From NCBI GenBank assembly GCA_039090855.1, contig CM077034.1, positions 17,307,303-17,371,302 of the forward strand: DNA of 64,000 bases, written 5' to 3'. The position numbers and the translations under genes are program-made. Positions 45,841 to 56,608 of this stretch are shown piece after piece. Every line of letters starts with the position of its first letter. Position 1 is the stretch's first letter. Source of the stretch: Macrothele yani (lineage: Eukaryota > Arthropoda > Arachnida > Araneae > Macrothelidae). The notes below the pieces were generated by a model that saw nothing but the letters and a program-made list of their open reading frames with translations, was not told where the DNA came from and ran no database searches.

Positions 45841-46228
45841 CAACTGAAAAGTGAAAATGCTTTTCTTTTTCCATCAGCTTTTTTCCTTGTTAGAGAATAG
45901 GTATTTAATTAAAGGCAGGTTGATTATAGAACAGATAGGCAGATTAAATCCAGAATATGTTCAAGCAAAATCCAACAAGTCACTCGGGCATCTGATCAAA
46001 AACAGACATGTCACTTGAAGCTCGAAGATAAACAAACATGTCAACAACAAAAAAGTTTAATATCTTGATTTTAAAATATTTTTGATTTGAATCACATCCA
46101 TAGGCGCGTTTAGAGCGTCAAAAGGAAAATGGCTGATAGTTGAACAGTACGAAATTCATGACGCATAACTCAATGAACGTTTTTTTCTTTGCCTACTGCA
46201 AATCTAGATCTGATGTACATGTCTGGTT
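45841..46228. other. No recognisable feature
   Basis: AT-rich with two ACATGTCA-containing stretches (46000-46060) like those near 43290-43325. No gene was seen. Confidence 0.4.
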
Positions 46229-46507
46229 TTGCGCTTGCGCGCGCACCTCAAATGTTTTCCTCCACAAACACATGAACACAAGTATGTTACAGATCCGTTA
46301 ACCGCAGATCCACGGTCAAACTTCACTACTGCTGAGCAGGAACAGTTAATAGATATTTCTTCAGACTCCAAACTGAAAATGATATTCTCTTCCGGAATTC
46401 TGCCACAGTTTTGAAACAGCGTGGCAAAAGGAATAACCCAGAATTCAGTAAGAAAGCCGTGAGAGAAATTCTCCCGTTTGCCACAGCGGTTATAAAATCC
46501 AGATATA

Positions 46508-47806
46508 CACAGTGTGGCAAAGAATTTTTAAGACTGGGTCTGTAAAATGAAATAGAAACAAGAAATTATAATTTGTTTTGGCTTGTTATTCAAAATAAGT
46601 CCCTCCGGCTTCAATACACTTGTTACAGCGATTTAATAATGATTTGAATGCCTTCACTTTGCGGAATTGCCTCCAAAGCACGCGTCGAAGCTGTTTCTAA
46701 GGTCGAAATATCATCAAAATAACACCCTTTTTAACGTCGTTTTAAGTTTTGGGAGCAAAGAAAAGTCGTAGGGTGCTAAATCAGGCGAATACGGTGGATG
46801 ATTCAACACACAGACGTTATTTTTCGCCAAAAATCTACGAACAAGAAGTGAGGTGTGACTGGGTGCATTATCGTGCAACAAACACCAACTGTTTTCATCT
46901 CGATATTCTGGACGAATGCGACGAATTCTGCTCATCAAACGCCTCAAAACATTTAAATAAAACTCACCAGCAATTGTTTGTCCACTTGGAACAAATTTTT
47001 TGTAGATAATACACTTACTATCGAAGAATGTAATGAGCATTGTTTTGATTTTCGATGGAACTTTTCTTGTTTTTTTGGCTTGTGGCGAGTTTTTTGACTT
47101 CCATTCCGCACTTTGTCGCTTTATTTTAGGATCATATTGAAAACACCATGTTTCATCACCTGTAACAATCGATTTAAAGAAGTTTGGATCATTTTCAGCT
47201 GCTGAAATGATGTCTCTGCAATGTGCACTTCTCCTTGATTTTTGTTCATTGTTTAAAGTGTGTGGAACGAATTTAGCACAGACTTTTGTTTTGCCCAAAT
47301 CTTCATGCAGGATGGTTCGAATCGTTTCTTTGTTGATGTTTAAAGACTCTTCCATCATTCTTAGTGACGCACATCGATTGTTTGCCACGAAATCACGCAC
47401 TTTTTCAATAATCTCAGGTGTCCTAGATGAACTTAGTCTTCCGGTATGCTTATCATTATCTAGCGTCTCTCTTCCGTCCAAAACGTTTGTGCCACAGGAA
47501 AACATTTGATCTACTTAAACAAAACTCACCGTAAACTAGTTTCATCATTTGGTACGTAGGCACTTTTATCAAGTTTTGCGTTAAATTTAATAACAGCCCT
47601 TTGTTCCATCTTAATAATTCAACATGAAAAAAATTTGACTTCTCTAATGAACGGCCGTTTCGTTTGAGTTACTTCAACAACTGCGCTGTACTTTTGGCAG
47701 AAAGCAAGCAGACGGTCACGGTTTATAACGCATTCGCGATTACACTGGTGGCGCCACCGTAGGCTGAAATCTAGCGCCAGTCTTAAAAATTCTTTGACGC
47801 ACTGTG
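46508..47806 (-). mobile_element. Mariner-like transposon A (1299 bp)
   Basis: The ends CACAGTGTGGCAAAGAATTT (46508) and the inverse of CACAGTGCGTCAAAGAATTT (47806) form inverted repeats of about 30 bp, with TA on both sides (46506-46507 and 47807-47808). A sister copy in plus orientation is at 56609-57909. Confidence 0.95.
46620..47609 (-). pseudogene. Mariner-like transposase of element A
   Basis: On minus the start at 47609-47607 gives MEQRAVIKFNAKLDKSAYVP and meets a stop at about codon 29, with a frame change near 47525. From 47505 to 46714 one frame is open: the helix-turn-helix, SLNINKETIRTILHEDLGKT, SIVTGDETWCFQYDPK (first Asp), WCLLHDNAPSHTS (second Asp) and HPPYSPDLAPYDFSLLPKLK (third Asp), a D,D34D mariner triad. 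A further one-base shift near 46727 displaces the last about 30 residues. The catalytic part is intact; two frame lesions inactivate it. Confidence 0.93.
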
Positions 47807-48142
47807 TAGAAGCGAAGTTAACATTGAGAAGGATATCCGCGTAACTGTATCGAGCATTGTCCCCAGATTCAATATTTTGCGCGACGAGAAACAAGCTTCC
47901 CCATCCATATAGGCGCCGACTTGAAAAATTATTGGGGTTTCTGGCAATTTTTAATCGAATTACCTATGTATTTTCCAAAGTATTTAAGTCTAATTTAAAT
48001 TTCATTCAGTCAGATTATCTGGCACAATAAGACGCATGGAATGCTAAAACGAAGCAAATTATAGTTAATTACAGAATATTTTTTCTCCAGAAAATTATTT
48101 ATTTCATTTAGTTTGCTTTAGCAGGCGCGCCATTATTATATA

Positions 48143-48660
48143 CACTGAAGAGCTATTGAATTAGAGATACCTGTCTAGTAACGTGTAGCACCACCTTTCG
48201 CCCTGATGACGGCGGCGATTCGTCTCGGCATGGACTCGACAAGACACCGGAAGCGTTGGGAAGCCATACGGATCCACGACCCCTGAACAAGCTCCCACAG
48301 TTCACGAAGATTTCATGGAGGGGGGTCATCTCTCTCGATGGCATCCCAGATGTGCTCAGGTCAGGTGACCTAGCTGGCCAAGGAAGCGAGGTGACGTCGG
48401 TTGAGTGTTCATCCAACCATTCGGATACAATTCGGGAGCTGCATTGTCTTGTTGCAGGATGAGGTCCCCAGTGGGATGTTGAAGACGCACAAACGGGAGC
48501 AAATGGTCGTCCAGGATATCCCGGTAACGTTGACCTGTGAGGGACGATGTCACACGTACCAGGGGTCCCATTTCAGTACACGTAAACAGTCCCCAGACGG
48601 GAATGCCACCCCCACCAGCTTGAAGAGTATCCTTCTGGCAAGAAGGATTCATCACTTCAG
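48143..48660 (-). pseudogene. Tc1-like transposon B, second copy, 3' half
   Basis: From TA at 48141-48142 the terminal repeat CACTGAAGAGCTATTGAATT leads into the transposase C-terminal half on minus: GGGGIPVWGLFTCTEMGP, LILQQDNAAP (second Asp), SLPWPARSPDLSTSGMPSRE, where the final acidic motif is altered. At 48660 it is cut off by the 5' end of RTE copy 4; the other transposon end is absent. Confidence 0.85.
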
Positions 48661-49497
48661 GGAATGGGAAAACAAATGGATAAAGATTAATGGAGATTAT
48701 CTAACCCACCTTCGTTTTGCTGATGACGTAGTCATTTTTGCAACTACCCCATCAGAGCTGCAGAGTATGATCCAGGAACTTGCTGACAAGAGTAAAGAAG
48801 TGGGATTAAAAATGAACTTTCAGAAGACAAAAGTGATGTTCAATGCTTTTACAAGAAATGAAGATTTATCGATTGATGGAGAAAAGCTGGAGATAACAGA
48901 CACGTACGTTTATGTTGGACAGCAGATATCAAGTGAGGGTCACATTGATGAAGAAATTAATCGGCGTACAAAACTTGCCTGGAGAGCTTTTGGAAGAAAC
49001 AGCATAATTTTCAAGAGCAATATGCCATTATGTCTTAAAAGAAAAGTGTTTGATCAACGCATCCTTCCAGTGCTTACGTATGGTGCAGAGACGTGGACCT
49101 TAACTAAAAGAGACATACAAAGGCTGCAGACAACTCAAAGCAGCATGGAGAAGTGCATGCTTGGTGTAACCAGGAGAGATAAGAAGAGGGAGTCGTGTAT
49201 CCGAAAAATGACAAGAGTGGAAGACATCATGATCAGAGAGTTAAATCCCTGAAATGGCAATGGGCTGGACATACTGCCAGTAGGACAGACACAGCCGAAA
49301 TTTTAGATTGGATTCCAAGGGACAGGAAAAGACCCAGAAGAAGACCACGTGGGAGATGGGTGGATGAAATTCGAAAGTATGCGGGAGTGACGTGGAGGAG
49401 ACTGGCACAAGACAGACCGTTGTGGAGGAAACTTGGGGAGACCTTCGTCCAGCAGTGGATTGATAATGGTTGACAATGATGATGATGATGATGATGA
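48661..49497 (+). pseudogene. RTE-clade LINE, 5'-truncated copy 4
   Basis: It starts near the WENKWIKINGDYLTHLRFAD region and continues with FADDVVIFATTP, the conserved middle and KRKVFDQRILPVLTYGAETW. A frame change near 49238 (extra bases in the MIRVKSLKW segment) and a 9-bp loss near 49291 follow. The C-terminus HGRWVDEIRK-type (here RGRWVDEIRKYAGVTWRRLA) ends QQWIDNG and stop at 49471-49473, followed by (GAT)n to 49497. The upstream frame from the Tc1 fragment fuses by chance to the RT. Confidence 0.92.
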
Positions 49498-50690
49498 CTT
49501 TGGAATCAATTGATTGCACAGCTTCGTCAATAAACACAAAAAAAGCGGTGATTTTAGCGTAAAAATGATGATGACTTTGGAATCAATTGATTGCACAGCT
49601 TCGTCAATAAACACACACAAAAAAAGCGGTGATTTTAGCTTTAAAATGATGATGACTTTGGAATCAATTGATTGCACAGCTTCGTCAATAAACACAAAAA
49701 AAAAGCGGTGATTTTAGCGTAAAAATGATGATGACTTTGGAATCAATTGATTGCACAGCTTCGTCAATAAACACACACAAAAAAAGCGGTGATTTTAGCG
49801 TAAAAATGATGATGACTTTGGAATCAATTGATTGCACAGCTTCGTCAATAAACACATACAAAAAAAGCGGTGATTTTAGCGTAAAAATGATGATGACTTT
49901 GGAATCAATTGATTGCACAGCTTCGTCAATAAACAGAAAAAAAGCGGTGATTTTAGCGTAAAAATGATGATGACTTTGGAATCAATTGATTGCACAGCTT
50001 CGTCAATAAACACAAAAAAAGCGGTGATTTTAGCGTAAAAATGATGATGACTTTGGAATCAATTGATTGCACAGCTTCGTCAATAAACACACACAAAAAA
50101 AGCGGTGATTTTAGCGTAAAAATGATGATGACTTTGGAATCAATTGATTGCACAGCTTCGCCAATAAACACAAAAAAAGCGGTGATTTTAGCGTAAAAAT
50201 GATGATGACTTTGGAATCAATTGATTGCACAGCTTCGTCAATAAACACACAAAAAAAAAGCGGTGATTTTAGCGTAAAAATGATGATGACTTTGGAATCA
50301 ATTGATTGCACAGCTTCGTCAATAAACACAAAAAAAGCGGTGATTTTAGCGTAAAAATGATGATGACTTTGGAATCAATTGATTGCACAGCTTCGTCAAT
50401 AAACACACAAAAAAAGCGGTGATTTTAGCGTAAAAATGATGATGACTTTGGAATCAATTGATTGCACAGCTTCGTCAATAAACACACAAAAAAAAAGCGG
50501 TGATTTTAGCGTAAAAATGATGATGACTTTGGAATCAATTGATTGCACAGTTTCGTCAATAAACACACAAAAAAAAAGCGGTGATTTTAGCGTAAAAATG
50601 ATGATGACTTTGGAATCAATTGATTGCACAGTTTCGTCAATAAACACACACACAAAAAAAAGCGGTGATTTTAGCGTAAAAAATGAGAAT
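49484..50690. repeat. 78-83 bp minisatellite at an RTE tail
   Basis: About fifteen units run ATGATGATGACTTTGGAATC, AATTGATTGCACAGCTTCGT, CAATAAACACA, an A run and GCGGTGATTTTAGCGTAAAA. Units differ mainly in the length of the (CA)n and A runs. The ATGATGATG that opens every unit is continuous with the 3' GAT tail of RTE copy 4. Confidence 0.95.
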
Positions 50691-51590
50691 TTCCCCTTAA
50701 GACAAAGGCTATAGCTATCAACAGTAAATTTTATATTTAGAAGTTCGGTGAAATAATATTAGAAAACAGTACATTTGCGTCTTCTTAAAGAAAATTATTT
50801 GGAAGATATATTTAATGGATGGGCCAGTAATACTGGCCCCCCAAATACTGTCCAGGCTTTGGGCCCACTGTCTCCTTAAATAGGCTCTGTAATGATCCAT
50901 TGTACTTTTCGAAACCATACTTCTGTTACTGTCATAAAAAGAATTATGGAGTTCTTCCGTTTCCTCCGTTTATTGATCTCGGAAGCTGGTAAGGTTTCTT
51001 TATTACTTGTCTCACTCGCATTCCCTTTGCTGATACCGACAAAGAGGTAAGTTTTCTTAAAACGCTGACATCGAGAGAGTTGTTGAACGTATTACTGGTT
51101 CTTCGGTCGCTACAGCGAAACGCGGTTAAACAGAAATGTTTTCGGCACTGTTTTCGAACAATGGTTCGCCGCGGAGAAAAGTGCGCGTGTCAGCAAAATT
51201 ACTTTGTCGCCTCTTACGCGAGAGTCGGCCTGCCAGAGTTACAAGTCCTTTTTTTTTTATTTTTTTTTTATTTTGCTGTCCTGCCTACTACACATTATTC
51301 CCTCGCGATCTGTCCATTCGAGTTAATTCCTTCCACGTTTTTAGGTTTCACTTTTGAAAAGACTTTGACAAATGCTGAATCGCAGTGGGGGTGAAAAAAA
51401 AAAAAAAAAAAGTTAAAAAACATTTCATCCTTGATCTATTTCGGTCTCCCGAAATTTAAAATGGAGCTTCCGAAATCAAAAAAAGTACTGCCTTTTTCCA
51501 GAATACGCAGTCCTCAGCGAAATTACTAATGGTTCAAAGAAATTAGGTAGAAGTCTTTTAATGACGTCATCGTGTTTTAGATTTGTGTGT
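50691..51590. other. No gene recognised
   Basis: A short perfect hairpin GGGCCAGTA-A-TACTGGCCC lies at 50821-50839, T runs at 51249-51274 and an A run at 51394-51412. A 104-codon plus frame (51080-51394) has no recognisable family. Confidence 0.45.
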
Positions 51591-52625
51591 TCGCCTGGCA
51601 ACAATTTCTTAAGCTGAAACAGGCACTCACTCCCTTCTTTTATAAATCTCACTGTTTAAAAGGCAATACTTGCGACGACGTGGATTACTTTTTATTTTAA
51701 CCACAAACGAACAACTACGCACGCTGTTTAAAAGAAGAAGACGAACGTTTATATTTCGGGGTTCACACGGTGTTACCCGTAACCGTTCCTGTTAAATCTT
51801 ACGATACAAAAGGCAAGACTTGCGAGGACGGAGATCGATTTAAAACCATAAACAAACTACGCACGCTGTTTAATAACAGAAGAAGACGGAAATTGATATT
51901 CCGGTGTTCACACCGTGTTACCCGTAACCGTTCCTGTTAAATCTTACGATACAAAAGGCAAGACTTGCGAGGACGGAGATCGATTTAAAACCATAAACAA
52001 ACTACGCACGCTGTTTAATAACAGAAGACGGAAATTGATATTCCGGTGTTCACACCGTGTTACCCGTAACCGTTCCTGTTAAATCTTACGATACAAAAGG
52101 CAAGACTTGCGACGACGGAGATCGATTTAAAACCATAAACAAACTACGCACGCTGTTTAATAACAGAAGAAGACGGAAATTGATATTCCGGTGTTCACAC
52201 CGTGTTACCCGTAACCGTTCCTGTTAAATCTTACGATACAAAAGGCAAGACTTGCGAGGACGGAGATCGATTTAAAACCATAAACAAACTACGCACGCTG
52301 TTTAATAACAGAAGACGGAAATTGATATTCCGGTGTTCACACCGTGTTACCCGTAACCGTTCCTGTTAAATCTTACGATACAAAAGGCAAGACTTGCGAC
52401 GACGGAGATCGATTTAAAACCATAAACAAACTACGCACGCTGTTTAATAACAGAAGAAGACGGAAATTGATATTCCGGTGTTCACACCGTGTTACCCGTA
52501 ACCGTTCCAGTTAAATCTTACGGTACAAAAGGCAAGACTTGCGACGACGGAGATCGATTTAAAACCATAAACAAACTACGCACGCTGTTTAATAACAGAA
52601 GAAGACGAAAATTGATATTCCGGTT
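51591..52625. repeat. 142/145-bp satellite
   Basis: Seven units contain GTTACCCGTAACC (51772, 51917, 52059, 52204, 52346, 52491 and an older unit to the left). Spacings alternate 145, 142, 145, 142, 145 because of a GAA indel in the CAGAAGAAGACGG segment, i.e. a 287-bp dimer. Older, more diverged pieces lie at 54400-54501, 55777-55824 and 56045-56165. Each unit has a GTTACCCGTAAC dyad and a CGGTGTTCACACCG dyad. Confidence 0.93.
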
Positions 52626-52816
52626 GTGAGAGCTGACACATTAACTACGTTAAGCAATAATGAACTGAACATTATGCTACTTTTACACAAAAGAAAAGGA
52701 GAACAGACATATATTAAAGGCTTGTGAGGGTGATCAGAATGTTAATTTCATACTGAGTTAATGTGTGCTTTGTTCGACACCAGAGGTAGCGCTATTTATA
52801 ATTTTATAATTATTTG

Positions 52817-53083
52817 GAAGACATCATGATCAGAGTTAAATCCCTGAAATGGCAATGGGCTGGACATACTGCCAGAAGGACAGACCATCGATGGACAGCC
52901 GAAATTTTAGATTGGTTTCCAAGGGACAGAAAAAGACCCAGAAAAAGACCATATGGAAGATGGGTGGATGAAATTCGAAAGTATGCGGGAGTGACATGGA
53001 GGAGACTGGCACAAGACAGACCGTTGTGGAGGAAACTTGGGGAGACCTTCGTGGATTGATAATGGTTGTCGATGATGATGAAT
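52817..53083 (+). pseudogene. RTE-clade LINE, 3' fragment (copy 5)
   Basis: Only the last about 80 codons remain (IMIRVKSLKWQWAGHTARRT and RWVDEIRKYAGVTWRRLAQD), ending early at ETFVD and a GAT-type tail. The loss of a short segment (CCAGCAGTG) near 53053 removes the usual QQWIDNG end. Confidence 0.9.
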
Positions 53084-54399
53084 TATTTACGAAACTCAAA
53101 ACATAGCACAAAGCCCTACGAAGGCAATAGAATGTTCGAGAGCATTTTTCGATGTCCTCAGACAAAGAGCTTCAGTTTTCACACGCCTTAGAAAGGGATA
53201 TGCCTTTGCAACGAACTGATAAGCATGTACAATTATACCGTGACTTCCGCTGCATATTGTCAGCCTTGCACAGACACCTAAAAGTCTGAAAATCCATCCA
53301 TTTACCTTTGTATATCTATAGCACTGTGTATTGTGTTAATGTAAGGATGTACTTCGGCGGTAGGATAACTTTCTCAAAGGGTGCACTTCCTGATAGATAG
53401 ATCTGACAGACCAACGGGATGCGAAGGATGGGAGTAAACACATCGGTTAGGTACGCTTCGCCGACGCTTAGGAATCGACGGACGCGTGATGTCAGCGGAG
53501 GAACGCTTGGCAGGGGAAGAACGCCACGTCAGCAGGTTGGCGAAAGAGGAGTGTTAACGCCGGAGGCTTCGCGCATGCGTAGTGCTGAGGCGGTGAGGAG
53601 CACGAGGCTCTTAGGAGGAACGAGTGAGTTAGTCTGTTTTCGTCCAGCGGAGAGCGTAGTTCTCCGGTAAGGAGACGCGCAGCGTTTTCCTTCTTTTTGA
53701 GCAAGCGGTCGCTCCAAGTATACGGAGGCCAGAGACTCTGAATGGTGTTAACCGGCGCACTATCTTTGCGGAGGTAGGGTTTTTGTTGCAGCGGCACAGG
53801 TCTCGGTCAGGGAATCCCGCTTGCGTTAGAGATATTTATCCACTACAAGATAATTTATAGAACTTACGAAGACTAAGTTCGTAACGGAGTTGAAGCCCGA
53901 GTTAGAAAAGTAGTAACATTCTCAGAGACACAGATCTACCTAATAATAGGCAGATTCTCTCTGGAACGTCAACGTCTAAAGCTAGAAAATAAGACATTTT
54001 TCTTCAAGAATGATTCTCCTAGACTTCTAATCCTAATAACCGTCAGTTCTAGAACTTAGTACACCTGATTCAGGAGGAGGATTAATTCACCGCCGTCACA
54101 ACCTAACTGTCATTCAATAAATGTTTGTTTTGTGTTGGTGAATCCTCTCGAGATTCTTCTATTGTACTGGTGATCAATATTCTGCTGGTTCAGCCGTTTC
54201 TATCCGCCTTCCTGATTCACATATATTATATCAAAGTGGGGAAGGCTTCGTTTGTCCGGCGGAACAGAGTTCAGGGAGTGTTTCAGATAAACAGAAATGC
54301 TTCCTTGTGACTGTGAGAAGCACATATAGCGATGACGTCACCGAGTCATAAGTAGGAGGCGGGGAAACAGCAAGCGACCAGTACTTTCGCTCTCACACT
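53084..54399. other. No gene recognised; possible solo LTR
   Basis: The segment 53400-53820 is CpG-rich and includes GCGCATGCGT. Near 54114 an AATAAA lies 20-30 bp before GT-rich sequence, as at a polyadenylation site. A solo LTR or a promoter-containing repeat is possible, but I could not define ends or a target duplication. Confidence 0.3.
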
Positions 54400-54501
54400 G
54401 GTGTTCACACCGTGTTACCCGTAACTGTTCCTGTTTAATCTTGCTATACAAAAGGCAAGACTTGCGACGCTATGGATCGCTTTTTAACCATATACAAACC
54501 A
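54400..54501. repeat. 142/145-bp satellite, diverged piece
   Basis: GGTGTTCACACCGTGTTACC through AACCATATACAAAC matches the start of the satellite unit. RTE copy 6 interrupts it, and the unit resumes at 55777. Confidence 0.85.
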
Positions 54502-55776
54502 CTATCAGCCTCCTATCAGTGGTTTATAAAATCTTCACTAAAGTTCTTTCACACCGCTTGAAGGTGACACTGGACATGGCTCAACCGAGAGAACAAGCTG
54601 GATTCAGGAGTGGCTACAGCACAATAGATCATATCCACGTGCTGAGAGAACTAATTGAAAGAGCGAGGGAATATGAACTTCCATTGTGCATGGCTTTTAT
54701 CGATTATGAAAAAGCCTTTGATTCGGTGAAACCATCAGCAGTTGCAATGGCTCTGAAATCCTGCGGTATTGAAGATGCATACATTAATATTATTAATAAC
54801 ATCTATGAAAATGCAAGTGCAAAGATTCGGCTGTTTGAAAATACAACACACATTAAAATTGAAAAAGGAGTGAGACAAGGTGACACCATATCTCCGAAGC
54901 TCTTTAATGCCACATTGGAAAATGTCTTTCAATCACTGAACTGGGAAAACAAAGGGATAAAGATTAATGGAGATTATCTAACCCACCTTTGTTTTGCTAA
55001 CGACGTATTCATTTTTGCAACTACCCCATCAGAGCTGCAGAGTATGATCCAGGAACTTGCTGACAAGAGTAAAGAAGTGGGATTAAAAATGAACTTTCAG
55101 AAGGCAAAAGTGATGTTCAATGCTTTTACAAAAAATGAAGATTTATCTATTGATGGAGAAAAGCTGGAGATAACAGACACGTACGTTTATCTTGGACAGC
55201 ATATATGAAGTGAGGGTCACATTGAGGAGGAAATTAATCGGCGTACAAAACTTGCCTGGAGTGCTTTTGGAAGAAACAGCATAACTTTCAAGAGCAATAT
55301 GCCATTATGTCTTAAAAGAAAAGTGTTTGATCAATGCATCCTTCCAGTGCTTACGTATGGTGCAGAGACGTGGACCTTAACTAAAAGAGACATACAAAGA
55401 CTGCAGACAACTCAAAGCAGCATGGAGAGGTGCATGCTTGTACAACCAGGAGAGATAAGAAGAGGAACTCGTGGATCCGAAAAATGACAAGAGTGGAAGA
55501 CATCATGATCAGATTTAAATCCCTGAAATGGCAATGGGCTGGACATACTGCCAGAAGGACAGACCATCGATGGACAACCGAAATTATAGATTGGATTCCA
55601 AGGGACAGGAAAAGACCCAGAAGAAGACCACATGGGAGATGAGTGGATGAAATTCGAAAGTATGCGGGAGTAACATGGAAGAGACTGGCACAAGACAGAT
55701 CGTTTTGGAGGAAACTTGGGGAGACCTTCGTCCAGCAGTGGATTGATAATGGTTGACAATGATGATGATGATGATG
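54502..55776 (+). pseudogene. RTE-clade LINE, 5'-truncated copy 6
   Basis: It starts at SLLSVVYKIFTKVLSHRLKV in RT and is open without a break through GVRQGDTISPKLFNATLENV to the stop TGA at 55206-55208 (a one-base change in the QQISSEG segment). The catalytic motif is altered: FANDVFIFATTP replaces FADD, so the RT would be inactive even without the stop. A frameshift near 55440 follows, then the conserved C-terminus with one more stop (HGR-stop near 55640) and a (GAT)n tail at 55756-55780. Confidence 0.93.
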
Positions 55777-55824
55777 ATGATGCACGCTGCTTAAAAAGAG
55801 AAGACGACGAACGTTTATATTCCG
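55777..55824. repeat. 142/145-bp satellite, continuation
   Basis: GCACGCTGCTTAAAAAGAGA and following bases continue the unit broken by RTE copy 6. It ends at a SINE. Confidence 0.8.
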
Positions 55825-56044
55825 TTTTTTTTTTCATTGAAGGTTTAACGACCACCGTGAGCAACTCAATGGGCTATAAGCAGTCGCCCGTCCCTAATTT
55901 TTAGGGTTACTGGTTTCAGGAAAGGGAGAGAGCCAGTGGCGTAAGACAAACACAACATCTATGCATCACTGGGATTCAAACCCGGACACATCACGAACGA
56001 ATGGTTAGAAGCCATCGCTTAGACCACTGCGCCACCGGGGCGGC
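55825..56044 (-). mobile_element. SINE-1 copy f (monomeric, diverged)
   Basis: A head (about 55962-56043), body and A-tail (T on plus, 55825-55834). It is more diverged than the other copies (CACTGGGATTCAAACCCGG in the B-box region). The flanking duplication is short and imperfect (ATTCCG/ATTCGA). The surrounding satellite unit continues on both sides, which defines the insertion. Confidence 0.88.
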
Positions 56045-56165
56045 ATTCGATGCTCACAACGTGTTATCCGTAACCGTTCCTGTTTAATCTTACTATACAA
56101 AAGGCAAGACTTGCGACGACGTGGATCCTCTTTTAACCATGAACAAACAACTACGTACGCTTCTT
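56045..56165. repeat. 142/145-bp satellite, continuation
   Basis: CTCACAACGTGTTATCCGTA and following bases up to CAACTACGTACGCTTCTTGA match the unit, diverged. Confidence 0.8.
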
Positions 56166-56248
56166 GATCTCACAGACTACAGCCTTCTGACAATAATACA
56201 AATATATTAAGTTAATACAACGTAGTACGTCACAAACATTTATTTTTT

Positions 56249-56284
56249 CAAGCCGAGCATGGCTTCGCTGGGTATTGACCTAGC
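56249..56284 (-). ncRNA. Hammerhead-like core in Penelope element B
   Basis: On minus, CTGATGA is followed by A, the imperfect 7-bp stem GCTAGGT/ACCCAGC (one A-C mismatch, loop CAAT) and GAAG. Its arrangement is the same as at 10043-10080, including the unusual G after GAA. It lies in the inverted terminal segment of element B. Confidence 0.35.
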
Positions 56285-56608
56285 TTCATCAGGACGAATG
56301 GCACGTAAATATTCAAATTGTATATGACATTATAAATGGTGTTTACAGTCACGTGTTTTGGCTTGATGCAGAATTAGTCAAACTTATAAATTCCATTGAT
56401 CCTCACATTCAATTCAGCTACGCAACTGAAAATAACGGATGCCTACCATTTCCTTGACGTCTTGGTAGCTCGGTCAAATGGATCTCTCGCAACCACAATT
56501 TATCGGAAGCCTTTCGCTGTTTTCTCACCTCCACATGCCAAGTCCAACCACCCTTGGAAACAAACACTCAGCGCCTTTAAGAGTTGCGTATATCGCGCGA
56601 CACATATA

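Larger units (their letters stand above)
46229..47913 (+). pseudogene. hAT/ZBED-like gene, C-terminal dimerisation region, split by a mariner
   Basis: 46270-46420 reads YVTDPLTADPRSNFTTAEQE, then LIDISSDSKLKMIFSS, the typical sequence before the hAT dimerisation domain. After a frame change near 46410 comes NPEFSKKAVREILPFATAVI, the P-x-LS-KA---LLPFAT motif, with the following CESGFS segment apparently deleted. The reading stops in SRY at the mariner (46508-47806). After the mariner, 47809-47913 continues in the same frame with RSEVNIEKDIRVTVSSIVPR, then FNILRDEKQASPSI and a stop, the usual C-terminus. The mariner's TA target lies within the coding sequence. It may be an old hAT transposase or a host gene derived from one. 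Confidence 0.75.

Noticed and set aside
48401..49252. A 283-codon fusion protein of transposon and RT
   Set aside because: The first about 90 codons are the antisense of a Tc1 fragment that happens to stay open into RTE copy 4.
53419..53797. Short open frames in the CpG-rich block
   Set aside because: Frames of 60-100 codons on both strands without any family signature; composition alone explains them.
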